Shown in pieces: positions 37,256 through 48,500 of a stretch of 64,000 bases of DNA. Numbering within the stretch: the first letter of the stretch is position 1; each line of letters opens with the position of its first letter. Below the pieces are notes generated by a model. It was not told the origin of the DNA and made no database searches. It saw only the letters and a list, made by a program, of their open reading frames with translations. The stretch is from Piromyces finnis (lineage: Eukaryota; Neocallimastigomycota; Neocallimastigomycetes; Neocallimastigales; Neocallimastigaceae): assembly GCA_002104945.1 (NCBI GenBank), contig MCFH01000020.1, positions 248,001 through 312,000 of the forward strand. Reading direction: 5' to 3'. A program made the translations under genes and the position numbers.

Positions 37256-40200
37256 GGCATCAAATATTTTAAACTTTATTATTAATTTAATTAAAATTAT
37301 AATACATGTAATATAAAAATTAAAATAAAATAAAAATAAAAAAAATATGTTTAAATAAACACAAATGAATAAAAATTGGGTATAATGTATTCTAGTAATT
37401 TTAGTTAAAGTAAGAAAGCCACTATTATACTAAAGTATAACAATTGTATTTGACTTCCAATAGGACACCGAGCCAAAGATCAAAATTTTATCATGGAACA
37501 AAATTATGATCTCCATTGGTTGCGCTGGCCCTCCTGGCCTGTCTTACTGTTTCTTCAGCATTGACGCTCTTGGATGTTGCTTCAAACCTTTTGAACATTG
37601 ACCATTGCTGGCCAATAGCAAAAGGCATGATTTTGGTTAGAAGTTCCGCGGTTACCGTCAAGAATGGTGTTCCTTCATTAGTACCAGATTGAATCTGACG
37701 CTTACAAAGTTCTTTCCATTCCCTTGAATTGTAATTAATATTGTTAAAACTTCTTCCCCCAAGAAGGAATTTAAATATTTTACTGCACACACTAGAATAA
37801 TCATACACATTAATATTCACCGGATTATTAGAACTATTACTATCATTAACTAAATTACTATCTAAATTAGAATTATTATCATCACTATTGCTATCATTAC
37901 TAATATTATTATTTCTATTACTACTATTATTATTATTACTATTTCTATATTTCTATTATTACTAATACTACTATTGTTATTATTACTATTGTTATTATTA
38001 CTATTGTTACTATTACTATTACTGTTATTGCTATCTCTGCTGATATTAACATTTTCATTATTATTGATAGGACTATTGGAATTACGTTGACTGAAAAAAT
38101 TTAATAGCTGGACTATGGAATTATAATGTTTAATACGGATATCTCTAAATGTTGGACAATCTAATAACCAATGTTTAATACTTTGATCTCCACACTTGCA
38201 ACATGGACAGTAGTTAGGACAAACTGGACCAACAAATTTAGCAGCTTTGGCAACTCTAGCATCCAACTTGTATCCGCTTCTTGCTTTCAATAGCCAGTAG
38301 AAGCCATAGGCAAACTCTGGGTACTCATAACATAATTTAATAAAATCTTTAGTTTCAATAAATTTATTATCATCATAATATTGCGCTTTGATTGAATTCC
38401 CTTTGAGATCTTTCCAATAAAAGTTTTTAACTGCTTTAACATCTCCATGTTTCTTTAGTTTTTTATCAAGTGTCCTACTTGATTTGCACCACGTGTATTT
38501 TCTAAATTTAGGAATGTAATTGACAAGGTGTGAGATAATACAATTTGAGTTTTTCCATTTGTTAAAACATCTAACCTGAGCTAACGCACAATTGGCTGAC
38601 AATGGAGGAATATTCAAATCTTTTGAGATAGAGTATAAAGATATAAACGATACAGCTTTATGAACTCCGGCAACCCATCGTATTCCTTTGTTAACATGCT
38701 TCTGAGCAATTCTAGACCTAGCTTTGTTGGATCCAAGTAATGGTGCAAAGTATGAAACTCTGCTGATTACTTGTGAGTTAAGTACTAGCTTTTTGAAGGG
38801 AATAGGAATATTAGGATTTCTTAAGAATTTACTGACTGAAAAAAGTCCTTTCAAAACCTTGTTATTAAGAGCTTTAATAACTGGTTTAAGGGACAGATTC
38901 TTATCAAATGGAACACTAAGATAAGTATAGCAATCAGTAGTTGGAATGGGTTGTCCTGCTAAGTAAAATGTTGGATCTCTCTTGTTCTGATTTTCTATTG
39001 ATTCAGGACGAATCACCATCGTTGAACATTTCTGGATACCAAATTCCATTTCATTATACAAGGCCCATTCATTAACTCTTCTAAGCATCTTTTTTAAGCA
39101 TCCTCTTGTTGGAGCACAAATAACTATATCATCTGCAAAAAGTCCACCACAGCATCGAGTGTCACCTAAACTGACACCGAGATCTTCGCACTCTTTAAAT
39201 ATATCATTAATAAAGAGATTAAAGAGAATAGGAGAAAGTGGGCAACCTTGACGGACTCCTTTCTTCACATCAAAAGATTTCGAGAATTGACCATCTAATT
39301 TGACATTAGCCTTAGATGTTAAATATAAATTTTTGATAAATTGTAAACTCTTACCTCAGATTCCTAAACAATCTAATTTATGGAGAATATTACCGATTGG
39401 GACTGAATCGTATGCTTCCCTGAGATCTAAAAAGGCCAAATATGTCTCTTTATTATCTAATTGACGTCTACGGCATATTTCTTGGATTGAAATGAAAAGA
39501 CTGATACTTTCTTCCTTTTTTCGAAAACCAAATTGTTCAGGTCTAATGAAATTATTCTTAAGACCATATTCTGAGATTCTAGTGGTGACAATTTTGGAAA
39601 TCAACTTAATACCATTATTGATAAGTGATATACCTCGATAGTTATCACAATCTGTCAAATCTCCCTTCTTAGGAATAGAAACAATACTGGATTCATTCCA
39701 TGAGTTGGGAAAGTCTCCATCCCAAATACGGTTGAATAATTTAAGAATAAAATTTAAACCATGAGCATCATTATCTGAAGTGGTATTACCGGAAGAATTA
39801 TTACCTGTAGCATTATTAGAATCATTACTTGATGGAATTAATGCTTTGTAAAATTCAATTGGAATACCATCCGGACCTGATGCTTTATAATTTGGAGTAG
39901 AGAGGATAGCTGACTTGACTTCATCAATACTAATATCTTGGTTGATATCCCATTCATCAAGCATAGGAAGTGAAAAACGTTTATTCGTTGGTTCTTCATA
40001 CCAATGCTCCAAGTCAAGACTTACACCACTTGGATCTGATGCAAGCTTTTCGAAATGATCATGCCACACATCTAGTTGTTCTTCCGTAGCAACAACTAAT
40101 TCTCCATTTTTATTTTTAATTGGTTGAGCAATAAAGAAAGAATCTTTTCCAATTTTTGCAGTTTTCTTGATCCATTTCCAGGCCTTCTTTGGATTATGAC

Positions 40201-41137
40201 TCTTCATATACTCAAATCCTGTTTTAATCCAATGAAGATATTCTTGCTTCCTAAATTCATTACATCTTTTGTGGATGTAGTCAATCAGCTTACGGTAGAT
40301 TTTAATTCTTTTAATAAATTCATCTATATCATAAATTCTTTCTTTTTTAAATCTCTTATACAACTTCATTTTGATTTTTTGAAGATTAAAAATTTGTTGT
40401 GAAATATGAAATGAAGACTTTATAACATTAGGATCGTTGAATTTTGCTGAAAGTATTTGGAATTTATTATGACTGAGAGTAGATTCCTTTTCCTCAATAC
40501 ATTTTAATCTATTCCATTTCAGAATTTTCTTAGGAACATTAAAGTCATTAGAAAAATCTTCCATAGGAATAATTTTACCATTAATAAGGAGTGGCTTATG
40601 GTCTGATACAGGATAAAAATTATTTATAAATGATCCTGAGTGAATAAGATCTTTCATCTTCGAATTGATAAGAGCATGGTCAATGTCGGAAGATTGATCA
40701 CCTCGAGTCCAAGAGATAGTCGACCCTCTAAGCGGAAGAATTTCCCAATCTCCTAATCCATTAGTTGATAACCAGTTGGATAATTTAACTTTAGACATAT
40801 TAAAATCACCAACAAGAATCGATGGATGGGATGAATGAGTTTGTAACCACAAGCGAACTTCTAACTTTGCATGATCAACATAGATGTTGTGATGACTATG
40901 AGGCATATAAACATTTCCAATCGAGCATTTGAATCTATTCCAGAGACTAAAAGTATAAATAGAAATAATATACTTTCCAGAGAAGTTTTCAAGTGAGGCT
41001 TGACACGAATTGTGAAAACCTAAATATAAACCTCTCATTCCCGGAACTGATTCATCAGCTTTCTTGAAAAAGTGTCTATAGTTTCGCAAAGTAACACGAC
41101 AAGGATAATCTGTATTCGAACCAGAACCATTACCAGT
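37220..41137 (-). mobile_element. 5'-truncated LINE, copy 2
   Basis: 3918 bp on the minus strand with a poly-A tail (poly-T 37220-37252) and perfect 13-bp target duplications. It is nearly identical to copy 1 but begins inside the endonuclease region, at the point matching 20505 of copy 1, as expected from incomplete reverse transcription. The two bases at the 5' junction overlap the target word (TT microhomology). It has no promoter monomers, so could not move by itself. Confidence 0.94.
37491..41089 (-). pseudogene. Broken LINE endonuclease/reverse transcriptase ORF
   Basis: Runs from the middle of the endonuclease domain to the normal C-terminus (FVP). Three lesions are visible against copy 1. 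First, a CGA-to-TGA nonsense change at about 39356, just after LDCLGI, cuts the reverse transcriptase between motifs A and B. Second, an in-frame loss of about 84 bp near 40430 removes the stretch from STDEL to ANNV, with AACATTA at both deletion edges in copy 1. Third, a frameshift in the Asn/Ser-coding run near 37930 separates the last 109 codons. FADD and the zinc knuckle remain readable downstream of the stop. Methionines at which the fragments appear to start are internal and not real starts. Confidence 0.92.
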
Positions 41138-41150
41138 TTGATCGCTTACT
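41138..41150. repeat. Right target-site duplication of LINE copy 2
   Basis: Perfect copy of the 13-bp word at 37207-37219, next to the truncated 5' end. Confidence 0.93.
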
Positions 41151-41765
41151 ATCTAACAAAATTGCTATGATAACAAAAACAACAATAACAATAATAAATT
41201 AAAAAGGTATAATAATTAATGATTATCTATTCTACTAATTTATATATACAATTATATAAATAAACATACACACACACACACACATTCAACAATACATACT
41301 CCCTAAAGAATATTTTCATTTTTTAATTTTTATGTTATTTTATTTTTATTTTCTTTTTTTTGTATAAAATAATATTTTTGATAGAAGCTCTTTTTTTTTT
41401 TTTTTTTAAAAAAAAAATATATATATATATAAATAAATAAATTTATTTAAATTGTCTAAGTTTTTTCTTTTTTTTTTTCTTATGTTTTAATAAAACGGAT
41501 TGAATAAATTATTATTAATAAATATACATAGAGTTATATTTATTAATATATTTTTATATTTGGAATTTAATAATAATAATAATTGTTTTATAAATACGTA
41601 AATAATTTAATGGATAAATTTAAACAAAATAGTAAAATAGATATAATTTTTTTTATTATTAAAAAAAAAAAAGGTTGAATTAAAAAATAAAAATATAAAA
41701 TATTTGTAAAATAAAATGCAGGTTCAAAAATTTTAAATTTATAAAAAAAAAATTGGTTTTTGCTT
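41151..41765. other. Non-coding spacer with (CA)n microsatellite
   Basis: A+T-rich spacer with a short CA run at about 41269-41284, and the 3' flank of the next minus-strand gene. Confidence 0.65.
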
Positions 41766-43952
41766 TTAATTTTTTTCCACCTGAAACTTATGAGAAGAAG
41801 CGGAACGACTATGATTATAAGTTTCATGAGTAATGGTGAAACGACCTTTGGTATAAACTTCAACCTTATTTTCAGTTTTAATCATTTTTGGTGCTACTGT
41901 TGTTTTTTGAGTTAAGCAAAGTTTTTCAGTATCGTTCATCTCATTACTCCATGATGATGATGAAGAGGATGATGTAGGATAAACATTTGATTTATTTGGG
42001 AAAGAGGAATGAATAGGTTTAGAAATACTAGCAGCAATGGTATTTGAATTTATGTACATATTTTGTGTATCATTGACATTTGATTTATTTACGTTAATAT
42101 TAGTATTTGCAACATTGATGGATGATTTTGCCATTGGAAAAAGAACTGGTGATGGTGTAACTGAAATGGGTGAAGATGGTCCTTTTTTAATAGAAGAAGA
42201 TTGTGAACTTATAGAAATAGAAGAAGATATACGACTATGACAGCGACTATTATTATTGACGCCCATATCACGATAGTGATTATAATTTGTAGTATAAAAA
42301 TTTGAGGTTTGAATAGAATTAGTGGATTTAGATGCAGCTATTGGAGAATTGTTTACGGTGGAATGGAAGGCAACCCTTGGTAATGAATAAAATGTAGTAG
42401 AAATATTGTTCTTATTGATATCTGGAGAACCATTCATGGATTGCTGAAGATAGGAAGTGGATGAACAGTAAGAATCAAAATCACAATCTGCTAAATCAGA
42501 AACAAAACTTGTTGTGTTACCAGAATAAGATGAATAAATTGAACTTTCTGAAGTATTTTTATTAGCAACACAAGTTAAATTTGATTCGGTTGATTTTAAG
42601 GTAGAGATGCAAGAAGGTAATTTTCTTTCTATTTTTGGATTAGAAGTTTTGCGAGAAAGATCGCGTATTGGTCTTTGACAACACTTATTTATTTCATTCT
42701 TGAAGGATTGACAAGAAGAAGCCGATTTAGCGCATTCACCAGGAGCTGGTGGATTAAACATATCAAGGTTTAATATTGGAGCAGAATGTTTTCTTTTTTG
42801 ACGACCTAAACTTTTGATGGAAAGAGCATTATAAATTTCATTTGGTGTTGGAATCTTTCCGTTTGCAGTTAATTGTGAAAGTGTTGAACTTAAGGTACAA
42901 ATTGAATTTTTATCTTCATTATCATCTTCATCTTCCGAATCGCTATCATCGGAACAAATATTGATACCGACAGCTAATGCAAATTCCTTTGCTGTCATAT
43001 TATCACAAGTCTTATTTTGCATTGCTTCAATAATGCTATTAAGTCTACGATCAGGGGTAGATGGGGTAGCATTTTCATGATGTTTTAGTACAGGAGTATT
43101 GACAACAGAGGTACTTTGATTTGACGTCATTTTTTCAGTAATAGTATTTGAAGGTGTTGTAAAGTTACTGGTATCGATAGGAGTATGACGTGTTGTGGTG
43201 ACAGGTGTTTTATTTAAAATTTCCAAATCTTTATCATAAAGGTAATTTTCCTTTACCATATCTAATTGTAGTTGTCTTAAATTCTTTGGGATTTCATAGG
43301 ATTTTGCGGTATCAGTGGTTAATCCGTTATCATCATCGTAGTATAAAGTAGTAGAAGGATGAACGGGAACAGGAACTGGGGTATCTGAATAACTTCTTGG
43401 ACGTTGAACTGGGGTATTTATGTAATCAGAACTAGAACGACGATGGCAATGGCAATGACCGGTAGTTGATGTTAAATTATTAAGATAGGTATTATTATTA
43501 GTATCAACGGTTTTTGTTTGGGTATTGGTATCTTTTAATTCATTTTTAGATTCAATTGGTATAGAAGATATACGAATAAGAGGAGTAGGAGGCGAAAGAG
43601 GATTACTAGAAATATCGGAATTTAAAGAATTATTCTTTTTCACTGAATGTATAGTTAATTGTGAAGTTTTAGCGATTAAAGTTTTAGTAGATGTAGAATT
43701 AATTTCTTCGCTAGTTTCATATATTGTCTGATTAGACATACTATTATCACACTGTTGTTGTGATAATTTAGTCAAGCCTTCAAAAGAATTATTTCTTTTT
43801 GCATGGTTAAGTGCGCTGGTTAGGGAAGACGTATTTTTTCCATTTTTTAATTTTTTTGGAATTTTTAATGCTATTTTTGAGAACCATTTTTTGCTGTGAC
43901 TATCGGTAGTAGTTATACCACTTGAATTTTCTTTTTGTGTTGATTTTGGCAT
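41766..43952 (-). CDS. Ser/Thr/Asn-rich protein with C-terminal RFTI motif, function unknown
   Basis: Single-exon frame of 728 aa that I do not recognise. It begins with a basic, amphipathic-looking segment (KKWFSKIALKIPKKLKNGK). The middle is disordered, with Pro-directed serine/threonine sites (RPRSYSDTPVPVP), an acidic patch (SDDSDSEDEDD) just after a compact conserved-looking piece (NMTAKEFALAVGINIC), and a second ordered-looking piece (IPTPNEIYNALSIKSLGRQKRKHSAPILNLDMFNPP). Near the end, TKGRFTITHE contains R-F-T-I, a form of the RFx[V/I] docking motif read by the C-terminal domains of OSR1/SPAK-type kinases. A signalling or scaffold role is inference only. Codon use is more balanced than in flanking DNA, which supports a real gene. 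No membrane helix or known catalytic domain. Confidence 0.8.
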   Translation of the reverse strand: MPKSTQKENSSGITTTDSHSKKWFSKIALKIPKKLKNGKNTSSLTSALNHAKRNNSFEGLTKLSQQQCDNSMSNQTIYETSEEINSTSTKTLIAKTSQLTIHSVKKNNSLNSDISSNPLSPPTPLIRISSIPIESKNELKDTNTQTKTVDTNNNTYLNNLTSTTGHCHCHRRSSSDYINTPVQRPRSYSDTPVPVPVHPSTTLYYDDDNGLTTDTAKSYEIPKNLRQLQLDMVKENYLYDKDLEILNKTPVTTTRHTPIDTSNFTTPSNTITEKMTSNQSTSVVNTPVLKHHENATPSTPDRRLNSIIEAMQNKTCDNMTAKEFALAVGINICSDDSDSEDEDDNEDKNSICTLSSTLSQLTANGKIPTPNEIYNALSIKSLGRQKRKHSAPILNLDMFNPPAPGECAKSASSCQSFKNEINKCCQRPIRDLSRKTSNPKIERKLPSCISTLKSTESNLTCVANKNTSESSIYSSYSGNTTSFVSDLADCDFDSYCSSTSYLQQSMNGSPDINKNNISTTFYSLPRVAFHSTVNNSPIAASKSTNSIQTSNFYTTNYNHYRDMGVNNNSRCHSRISSSISISSQSSSIKKGPSSPISVTPSPVLFPMAKSSINVANTNINVNKSNVNDTQNMYINSNTIAASISKPIHSSFPNKSNVYPTSSSSSSSWSNEMNDTEKLCLTQKTTVAPKMIKTENKVEVYTKGRFTITHETYNHSRSASSHKFQVEKN

Positions 43953-44975
43953 TATAATAATAGTATTTCGATTGTTGTTAATAATATAGATAATAATAGA
44001 GTTATGCTTTGAGTAAGAAAGAAAAAAAATTTTTTAAAACTTGGTGTAAATTATAAAAAAAAAAAGTAGTATGTGCAAAAAAATTTTAATATGGTACAGT
44101 TTTCAAAAAGATAAAAAAAAAAAAAAGAATATTTATAATAGTTGCTGTGTATGTTTGTTCAGGTTGTTAATATTTTGCGTTTTTATCAATTTCTTTTAAT
44201 GCTCTTATATATAAAATATTTTATTTTGCAAGTGTATATTTTATTGCGTTGGGTTTTTTTTTTATTTACTTCACTTTTTGTTATCTTTTTCTTTTACGTT
44301 TCATTATTCTAATTTTTCTATCATAAATAAATAAAAAAAAAAAAGATATTAGAAAATTAAATTCAACATTTTGTATAAAAAAATGGAATAAAAAATAGTT
44401 GAACATTAAAAAAAAACGATATATTATATATTATTGTAACAAGCCCCAACAATATACATATATAGTTCCTTATCTGTAACTATTACAAAATAAAAAAGGA
44501 AATATAATTTTTATTTGAAGAAATTTATTTGTAGGAAAAATTGAATACATTTTTACTATAAATATGTAAACAACTCAAATAAAAATAGCAATCTTATAAT
44601 AGTAAACCTTTTTTATTTTATATATTGTTTAAAAATTTTAATGTTCAAAATTTTATATATATACATATTATTTGAAAAAAAAAATAATAATAAATATAAT
44701 AGGTACTTTTTCAATTGTAATTAGAAATTAAAAAATATTTCTTTTTTTTTAAATGTTATATTTTACAACTATTCATTATTTCTCTTTAAAGGTGACTTTT
44801 TTATTTATTATTAATACTATTTTAAAAAAGTATGATATAAAAATATTAATAAATATTTTTATAATTCATAATTATTTTGTATAAAAATATAAATTTGAAA
44901 AATTAAAATAAAAAAAAAAAAAAAAGAAATTTGTTTCATTAAATAGTCAAAAATTTTTTTAACTAATAAATTATT
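43953..44975. other. Non-coding upstream region
   Basis: Promoter side of the RFTI-motif gene. A+T-rich with no other gene seen; ends at the target duplication of SINE copy 2. Confidence 0.65.
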
Positions 44976-44983
44976 TTTATGAC

Positions 44984-44987
<4 letters not shown>
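44976..44987. repeat. Left target-site duplication of SINE copy 2
   Basis: TTTATGACAAAA, repeated at 45574-45585 on the far side of the element. Confidence 0.85.
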
Positions 44988-45041
<54 letters not shown>

Positions 45042-45573
45042 TTCCGAGTGCATTTCTCCCATCGATCAGAGTTAGCTCCAATGGTGGTTCTTAGAGAAAC
45101 GTTGGCTCATTCCTATTGCTAGGTGGTTGTGACCCTCCTGGTCTGTCATACTGTTTCTTCAGCTTCGACGCTCACTTAATCCATGTACATTAGATGCATG
45201 TCGTTGTACGATATTTCACAACTACAATGCTAAGCCTCTTATAGTCAATTTGATCACGTGTCAACCGCCCCCTAATGTTTACACTTAAATTGATTAAGGA
45301 ATATTATGTGTTTTTGGCATAGCCTAAGTCACCACTTATTAAGTTCTAATTTGGAATGTACCATGTACACTAGACCCTCTCAGGCCGGCTAGACGAGTGT
45401 TATTATCATAGTAGTAAATTAGAAAGTTCATTTATACTTACCTGAATATCATAACCCAACCCATGGCAAACCCAGTGGGAAAATCCACAGGCACTGACAT
45501 CTGCGGGGTCGAACCAGAAGCCTTATGTATGCTAAGGAAACGCCTTAACAACCAGGATAAAAACTGGAACGAC
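44988..45573 (-). mobile_element. Full-length SINE-like retroelement, copy 2 (inverted)
   Basis: 586 bp on the minus strand including a tail of about 51 (poly-T 44988-45038). This is the most complete copy. Its 5' end (45573) leads into a tRNA-like module: an A-box-like GGTTGTTAAGGCG resembling the D arm of Ser/Leu tRNAs, a perfect five-pair hairpin with a seven-base loop (CCTTA/TAAGG) like an anticodon arm, and a GGTTCGA box B in a stem with four of five pairs. The body is unrelated to tRNA. Positions 45130-45173 match the 3' end of the LINE ORF. Flanking 12-bp duplications support LINE-assisted insertion. The anticodon loop lacks the usual T33 and the variable region is very short, so it is tRNA-derived or tRNA-like and not a working tRNA. 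Confidence 0.87.
45485..45573 (-). promoter_or_regulatory. tRNA-like head with box A/box B-like signals
   Basis: On the minus strand, an A-box-like word (GGTTGTTAAGGCG) is followed by the anticodon-arm-like hairpin and GGTTCGA. This order and spacing suit an internal RNA polymerase III promoter, as in tRNA-derived SINEs. The box A match is looser than the box B match. Confidence 0.6.
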
Positions 45574-45585
45574 TTTATGACAAAA
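45574..45585. repeat. Right target-site duplication of SINE copy 2
   Basis: Perfect copy of the 12-bp word at 44976-44987. Confidence 0.85.
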
Positions 45586-48500
45586 AATAAAAAAAATTTC
45601 ATCATTTTTTTGATATTTATTTAGTAGTTTATTTATTCATTCATTGACTAATTTAATTAATTATTTATTTATTTATTTATTTCATTAGAAATACTAGAAA
45701 TGAATAAAAGTTTTATACTATTTATTTGATAATGTAAAGATAATAAATAGTAAATTAATTAGAATGATTATATTTATATATATAATAGTATGATTCATTC
45801 ATATATTAAAATATATAGTAATATTTGAAAATGGATTTAATTTCATAGTTATAAAAATTATTTAAATCATTTATTATTCTATATATTAATAATATATTAG
45901 GAATAATTTAATTCTATTTACTTACTAGATCTTTATAACAAAATAATGTATTTAGTATTGATATATATTACAGATTATTGATAATATATTGTACCTGTCG
46001 AATGAATAGAATTCTTTTCTATATAACAATATATTATAATACTATTTTTATTCTATTTCCCAATTTATTTTATTATACTAAATTAAATGCTATTTATTTA
46101 TTAATGAATGTATATGGATTTATATTAAAATATTTTATGTTGAAATATCAATAGATGGATGTCAATAATTATTCTATATATATTAAAATATACTCTAATA
46201 TATAGTAACTTAATTTTTAAACACAAACAACTTTTAATTAAATTGACAACATAAATATATTATAATATATTAATTTTCTATTTATTTAAATTTTATAGGA
46301 ATATATGAAGTTAAAATATAATAATATATTAAATATTATATTCCATTAAACTTTATTCTATATAAAATCTTAATAGAAAAGGACTAGTACATCATCAAAA
46401 AGTTTACATTTTATGAATTTAATAAAGTTAACTCTAGATATGAACCTTGTTTATATTAAATTAATATCAATACTATATTATTATATATTCCGTTATATAT
46501 TAATATAAATGAATGGATTTATTTTTAATATATTTATATACATTATACATTATAATACATTATAATATTCTGGAATTTCTTTAATGATTATTGTAGTAAA
46601 ATAGAAATTTTTCATCTTATTATTTTTAGTAATATATTATTATAATATATAAAATATATTAATAATAAATATAATATATATTATAATATACATTTAATAT
46701 ATGTATGAAATCAATCAATTTTAAGAAATTTCTTAAAAATTGAATTTATGCTTAATCTGAAATAGGTAATAAATATATAAATGAATAAATAATTAATAAA
46801 ATAAATAAATTACTAGTTTTTTTCTAAAATCCTCCAATAGTAAAAAATAAATTAATTCATTCGCGCATAATATTAAAAAAAAAACAAATAGCCAAAGTTA
46901 TTTCTTGCTTGTATAATGGATAAGGTTTATTCTTGGTTTGATTTGATAGCTATGAGAATTTCAGTAATTAATTGAAATAAAAGAAAAAGAACCAATATTT
47001 TGCTATCCTTTATTACACTATGCCATTTTAATACATTTTAATACTAGATGAAACGGGTTAAATGGAGATTAAAAATGAACAAAAATTTTCCTGTTGATAT
47101 GTTATGTTGTAAAGATATTAATATTATTTCAAGTCATATGAAATATTTCTAAAACAAAATGTATTTATGTATTTATTAAATAAATTTATTATTTAAAATT
47201 TTCCTTTTTTTTTTTTTTTGGTATTAAAAAAAGAGTAAATTTACATAATAAAAAAGTATAAGGATAGGATTTTAGTTAGAAATTAATACATCAATTCTTT
47301 AATGGTTCATAATAATCCATTTCATTTCATTTATTCATAAGATTTTATAATATTAAAAGTGATGAACGATAGAATTATGAATTTTTTTTTTACCTAAATA
47401 TGATGTAGAGACAAATGTCATTTGATATAATAGTTTTTCTGTTACACCATAACACTTTTAAAAAAAAAAACTATTATTTATATTGATTAAAATTTATATT
47501 ACTATAATTAAGTTTATTAATATTGTTTTAGTATAATTTTATTTCAATAGGTATATATTTGTAATTATATTAAATGAATAACTTTTATTTACATAAAATT
47601 ATTATTATTTAGTATTGATATTGCTTATTATTTACTTTTTTATCGTATGGATGATTTTTGCAATATTACTAATTTAGTAACTATTTGAAACCAAAAAAAA
47701 ATAATATATATATATTTTAAAAAGCTAAGACTGTTTAAAAAAATTATAAACTATTATATATATTTTTTTTACATAAAAAGCAATAAACTCTAATAGAGAT
47801 GGTTATCTTAATTTTTTTAAACTTTTTTACAATAAAAATAATAAAAAAAAACAAATTCATTATTCTTTTTTTTTTTCTTTTTTTTCTTCTTCTTCTTTTT
47901 CTCACCACAAAAAGTTGATGGTTTTGGCCTTTTTTTTTGGCAATATCAAAAAAATGGAAATTTTAATTTAAAAAAAAATTTATTTTAACTTTCATCTTAA
48001 AAAAAATTACCATATTTGGTAGGAATCAATTAAATTCAAATTTCCATATTTAGGAATTTTTAATTTTTATCATACAAATAAGATTAGTATTTTTATAAAA
48101 ATTATAAAGGAGAGTTTATGGGCTATTCCATTTAGAACATTGCCTATGATTTGTTGCTTGAAAGACACAAAATAAAATTGATAGATGAAAGAATATAAAC
48201 AACAAAACAAAAAAGAACAATAATATAAAAATAATATAAATAATATTATTGTTATGAGTAATTATAAATATAACAATATTATGATTAATAAATAATAATT
48301 AATTAACTAATATATATTTGGATAAAAAAAATAAAGGATGTTAGTGTGTCATACACTTTTATCATTATTACCTAATAATAGTTTTTTTTATTCAAAATTT
48401 AATAATTTTTATTTAATAAGGTTTATTAATAACAGAAAAGAGTTGAATTTGTCTTTTTATTTTTTAAATTAAAACTTATTGATCAAAAGACCAACTTTCA

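Noticed and set aside
45485-45573. Functional tRNA gene
   Set aside because: T33 is missing, the variable region is only about two bases, no acceptor stem closes, and the sequence is the head of a repeated element.
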